From CBDBBY01 sp965205055 (lineage in GTDB: Bacteria; Pseudomonadota; Alphaproteobacteria; Rhodobacterales; Rhodobacteraceae): a stretch of 64,000 nucleotides of DNA. The stretch lies in NCBI GenBank assembly GCA_965205055.1, contig OZ242030.1, positions 124,001 to 188,000 on the forward strand. Reading direction: 5' to 3'. Shown here in pieces: positions 61,197-64,000 of the stretch. The notes under the pieces were generated by a model. It did not search any database. It was not told the DNA's origin and saw only the letters and a list, made by a program, of their open reading frames with translations. Made by a program: the position numbers and the translations under genes. How positions within the stretch are numbered: the stretch's first letter is position 1; each line of letters opens with the position of its first letter.

Positions 61197-62269
61197 CAAT
61201 TCGTAAACTAACCCCGAATGAAGTTGTAGGATACTGCAGGTCATATCTTTGTAAGGCCGCGGGGTCATCCGAGTTGGACCACACCTTGTTGGCGGACCTT
61301 TTGCGCTATACAGCTAGTATACTTTGCCCTTGCTCAAGAGTCGCTCTTCGTGCTGCTCTCGAAGAAAGTCTTTCTTTCCTTAGTCCGGATAGTAGTAACC
61401 TTGCCGACCGCATCAATAAGTTAATTGAAGAATTGATCGTCATCGGTGACCTTTTAGACCTTTCCAATGTTGCTACAGATGACCCAAACGTCAAGGGAAC
61501 ATGGGTCTTTGCAGCGCCACCATCGTTTATTGTTCGCCGTAACGGAAGCATTTTTTTGAGTGGTATCATTCCCGACCACGCTAGCTTCCTGCCGGAAGAC
61601 TTGGAAGGTCGTGTAGATCGCTCACATGCGACACGTTTTATTAAAGCCGAGCCCGATGAAAATCTTGTCGAGCGGTTAACGACCCACGGTCTTAACCACA
61701 TGCGGGAGGATGTTTGGCTTAAATCGCCGAAATACTACTCACCGGATCAACTGATTAAACGGTTCAAAAATCAACTGGTAACCCAGCCAACCTGCGGCCC
61801 TATAATAGGTCTCATAATTCTTGATCACTTGAAACCGGTTACTTACTATAGAGGTCGATGGTGTGCCCCAACAAGCCAAAGCGGCACTTACTTGGCTCGC
61901 AGGCCACAGGAATTCGGAGCACCGTTGTGGAGTGTCGCCGATCTCGTTGATGGTGTTCCTAAGCGATTTATCGACCTGCCTCCGGTGAATTATCGTTGGC
62001 GCGGATATGACTCTGCCTTGCACTTGCAGTTGGCAATTGACTATTGTGCGGGGCATCCGCAACAGTATCTGCGCAGTGCAACGGATGGAGGTACCCGCTT
62101 CGACTTTTTTTCTCCATTGCCGCTTTGGGCGCAGCGGCGATTGATGATTTTCGGTAACGAACGGCCAAGTCATAAGGGTTTATTCGCTTACGAAGTTCGT
62201 AACTCGGAAGTTGGAAGCGAAGAAAAGTACTTACGGGAACATCTATGGCTACAACCGGCAAATAGCTAA
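61193..62269 (+). CDS. uncharacterised Druantia-like component (358 aa), DruD position
   Basis: A 358-aa protein with no recognised domain. The N-terminal third is helical (LDHTLLADLLRYTASILCP, RVALRAALEESLSFL), and the middle has GTWVFAAPPSFIVRRNGSIF and HGLNHMREDVWLKSPKYYS. A late block reads FFSPLPLWAQRRLMIFGNE. It overlaps the preceding stop (ATGA) and lies 18 nt before the helicase, which has its own AGGAG site. Position directly before the DruE-like helicase fits DruD, but homology was not verified. Confidence 0.65.
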   Translation: MTIRKLTPNEVVGYCRSYLCKAAGSSELDHTLLADLLRYTASILCPCSRVALRAALEESLSFLSPDSSNLADRINKLIEELIVIGDLLDLSNVATDDPNVKGTWVFAAPPSFIVRRNGSIFLSGIIPDHASFLPEDLEGRVDRSHATRFIKAEPDENLVERLTTHGLNHMREDVWLKSPKYYSPDQLIKRFKNQLVTQPTCGPIIGLIILDHLKPVTYYRGRWCAPTSQSGTYLARRPQEFGAPLWSVADLVDGVPKRFIDLPPVNYRWRGYDSALHLQLAIDYCAGHPQQYLRSATDGGTRFDFFSPLPLWAQRRLMIFGNERPSHKGLFAYEVRNSEVGSEEKYLREHLWLQPANS

Positions 62270-62287
62270 AATGGCAGGAGTTATTGA

Positions 62288-64000
62288 ATGATGCAGACTA
62301 TAAAGGAGACGATAGAAAACCTACACGGGTCGTTGAGCGATTATATTGAGGCGACTTACCACATTAGTGCGCCTACACTGATTAGGAAGCGACAGGAACT
62401 TCTTAAGCGTGACGGCGTCATTCATCGCGTTCCTTACTTGGAGTCAACCGCGAAATACCAAACAGGCGACGCCTTTGCTTCAATGACAGGACTGCCGTCG
62501 GCCGCACAGACGCTGTTTTCGCGCCTAAGCGCTCAAAAGAAAGACCTTCCGCGCTTAGTCTATGATCCACCATTCAAGCATCAGGCCGAGGCTCTGATTC
62601 ATAATCTTGTCAATGAGAAAAACTTGATCATCATGACCGGGACCGGTTCGGGAAAAACAGAATCCTTCCTTATGCCAATTCTTGGGAAGTTTGCAAGAGA
62701 GGCGAAATCCCGTCCGGACGCTTTCGCTCAACAACCAGCGATGCGCGCTCTTATTTTGTATCCGATGAATGCACTTGTGAATGACCAGTTGGGACGCCTT
62801 AGAGCTTTATTTGGGGACCCACGTCTTGTCGGAACTTTCAAGGAATGGTGTGGCCGACCAGTTCGATTTGCCCGTTACACAAGTCGTACTCCATACGCCG
62901 GTATGCGCACTCCAAAAAAAGATTCAGCGCGGCTGAAGTCGTTCGGCAGTTTCTACGTCGACTTGCTTCGGCGTACGGACAGTGACGACGAAGTTGAGAA
63001 GGAACAAGCTTTAGAGCTTCTTAAAGCGTTGAAGCATCGTGGCAAATGGCCGGCTAAGCCCGACCTCATGGCTTGGTTCGGTAACAAAGGCGATTTTTGG
63101 AAAGATCCGAAGACGGGCGAGTTTGTCAGGGCGGCCACGCTGAAGGATGACTCTGAATTGCTGACGCGCCATGAAGTACAAAATTCGCCGCCAGACCTTC
63201 TAGTCACAAACTATTCGATGCTCGAATACATGCTAATTCGCCCGATCGAACGGTCCATTTTTGACAGAACACGTGAGTGGCTTGCTGATAATTCTGATGA
63301 GAGTTTTCTAGTCGTACTCGATGAAGCGCACTTGTATCGCGGTGCCGCCGGTGCTGAAGTAGGACTCTTGCTTAGGAGGCTGCGCGACCGGTTGAGCCTG
63401 CCTGTTGAGCGTTTCAAGGTTATCTGCGCGACGGCTAGTTTCAAAGACGCCGAATACGCTCCTGACTTTGGCGCGCAACTCTCCGGCGTTCCGAAAGAAA
63501 CGTTCGTTCCAATCAAAGGTACGTTGGATCTCAGTGACGGAGCCGGTGAAGGGTGCAAGGCTGATGCTGAAATCTTGTCCTCAATTAATTTGGAAGCATT
63601 TCACGAGACCAATAGCGAAGAGAAAAAAAAATCTTTGATTAAGCGCTTACTTGACTATCGCAGTGTTACCGAATCCGAAAGCATGGAGCGTATGCTTTTT
63701 GATGCACTTAAATCGTTTCCCCCAATGTGCATGCTTATAAATGAAACAATGAAGGAAGCTCGGCCGGTCGCCGAACTTGGCAGTTCTCTGTTTTCCGAAG
63801 ATGTTCCGCGCCGCACGGCCGATGAAGCCTTAACGGTCCTGATGGCGCTTGGTAGTATCGCAAGGCCGGCTCCTAATTTGCCTGGACTGTTGCCATGCAG
63901 AATTCATAGCTTCTTTCGGGGTCTTCCTGGTCTTTGGGTTTGTATGGATCCGAACTGCGGCGAGATTGGAGAGGACCAAAGTGATGATATCTGTGGAAAG
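62288..64000 (+). CDS. druE: DruE-like SF2 helicase (partial, runs off right edge)
   Basis: 571 codons are visible. PPFKHQAEALIHNL is a Q-motif-like start, Walker A is TGTGSGKT at residues 117-124, LILYPMNALVNDQLGRL is motif Ia, LLVTNYSMLEYMLIRP precedes the DEAH box LDEAHLYRGAAGAEVGLLLR (about residue 345), and ATASF is motif III. Near the window end CMDPNCGEI and a following Cys suggest a zinc site. This order fits the large DUF1998-type helicases that end Druantia systems. The C-terminal half, including any DUF1998 domain, is outside the window. Confidence 0.82.
   Translation, partial: MMQTIKETIENLHGSLSDYIEATYHISAPTLIRKRQELLKRDGVIHRVPYLESTAKYQTGDAFASMTGLPSAAQTLFSRLSAQKKDLPRLVYDPPFKHQAEALIHNLVNEKNLIIMTGTGSGKTESFLMPILGKFAREAKSRPDAFAQQPAMRALILYPMNALVNDQLGRLRALFGDPRLVGTFKEWCGRPVRFARYTSRTPYAGMRTPKKDSARLKSFGSFYVDLLRRTDSDDEVEKEQALELLKALKHRGKWPAKPDLMAWFGNKGDFWKDPKTGEFVRAATLKDDSELLTRHEVQNSPPDLLVTNYSMLEYMLIRPIERSIFDRTREWLADNSDESFLVVLDEAHLYRGAAGAEVGLLLRRLRDRLSLPVERFKVICATASFKDAEYAPDFGAQLSGVPKETFVPIKGTLDLSDGAGEGCKADAEILSSINLEAFHETNSEEKKKSLIKRLLDYRSVTESESMERMLFDALKSFPPMCMLINETMKEARPVAELGSSLFSEDVPRRTADEALTVLMALGSIARPAPNLPGLLPCRIHSFFRGLPGLWVCMDPNCGEIGEDQSDDICGK

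Overview
The window looks like the chromosome of a GC-rich alphaproteobacterium. The evidence is the block serS-surE-pcm-nlpD/LysM-M23 facing yajC-secD-secF, the yfgM-like/bamB/der block, and a Tat-dependent solute-binding protein. No tRNA, rRNA or CRISPR array was seen. Conserved housekeeping blocks (about 11.0-21.6 kb and 52.9-56.4 kb) alternate with catabolic and transport islands and with gene debris left by insertion elements.

Layout. 0-1.5 kb: the start of an NMT1/SsuA-like binding protein and a VOC protein. 1.5-2.1 kb: debris of a sugar ABC ATPase and an ISKra4-type transposase. 2.2-9.7 kb: a carbohydrate ABC locus with two permeases on +, and a binding protein, a glycoside hydrolase and an ATPase on -, followed by a LacI-type regulator and a second, fragmentary copy of the binding-protein 5' end. 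9.8-10.5 kb: a decayed Phd/PIN toxin-antitoxin pair. 11-19 kb: the envelope, translation and Sec block. 19.4-24.3 kb: Fe/Mn superoxide dismutase with an apparent Tat leader, RarD, a LOG-type phosphoribohydrolase, and an acidic-repeat LysM protein. 24.7-29.6 kb: an RND pump and its adaptor. 30.3-31.1 kb: an intact PIN toxin overlapping an unfamiliar 172-aa partner. 31.5-41.3 kb: a quaternary or methylated amine island with an MttB-type methyltransferase, a class III aminotransferase, a LysR regulator and two FAD/GcvT dehydrogenases, plus the 3' stump of a BCCT transporter. 42-45.7 kb: a broken two-gene operon (patatin phospholipase followed by a SLOG-like protein) carrying an IS5-type insertion and abutting an IS4-type element. 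45.7-52.5 kb: a minus-strand catabolic cluster (MhpD-like hydratase, PanE-like reductase, two SDRs, CoA-transferase, Gfo/Idh/MocA, MaoC). 57.1-64 kb: a lower-GC, tightly packed Druantia-like defence operon that runs off the right edge.

How the genes work together. The sugar ABC genes form one uptake system, and the hydrolase probably trims the imported or bound oligosaccharide. The amine island would strip methyl groups to folate or a corrinoid protein and oxidise the products. The 45.7-52.5 kb genes read as a carboxylic-acid degradation route ending in CoA-thioester chemistry. The two defence-like loci contrast: the patatin/SLOG operon is inactivated, while the Druantia-like operon appears intact as far as the window shows. 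The most noteworthy items are the reconstructed patatin-SLOG operon, whose reading frame is restored exactly when the IS5 copy is removed, and the four-gene A-[954 aa]-[358 aa]-E form of the Druantia-like locus.
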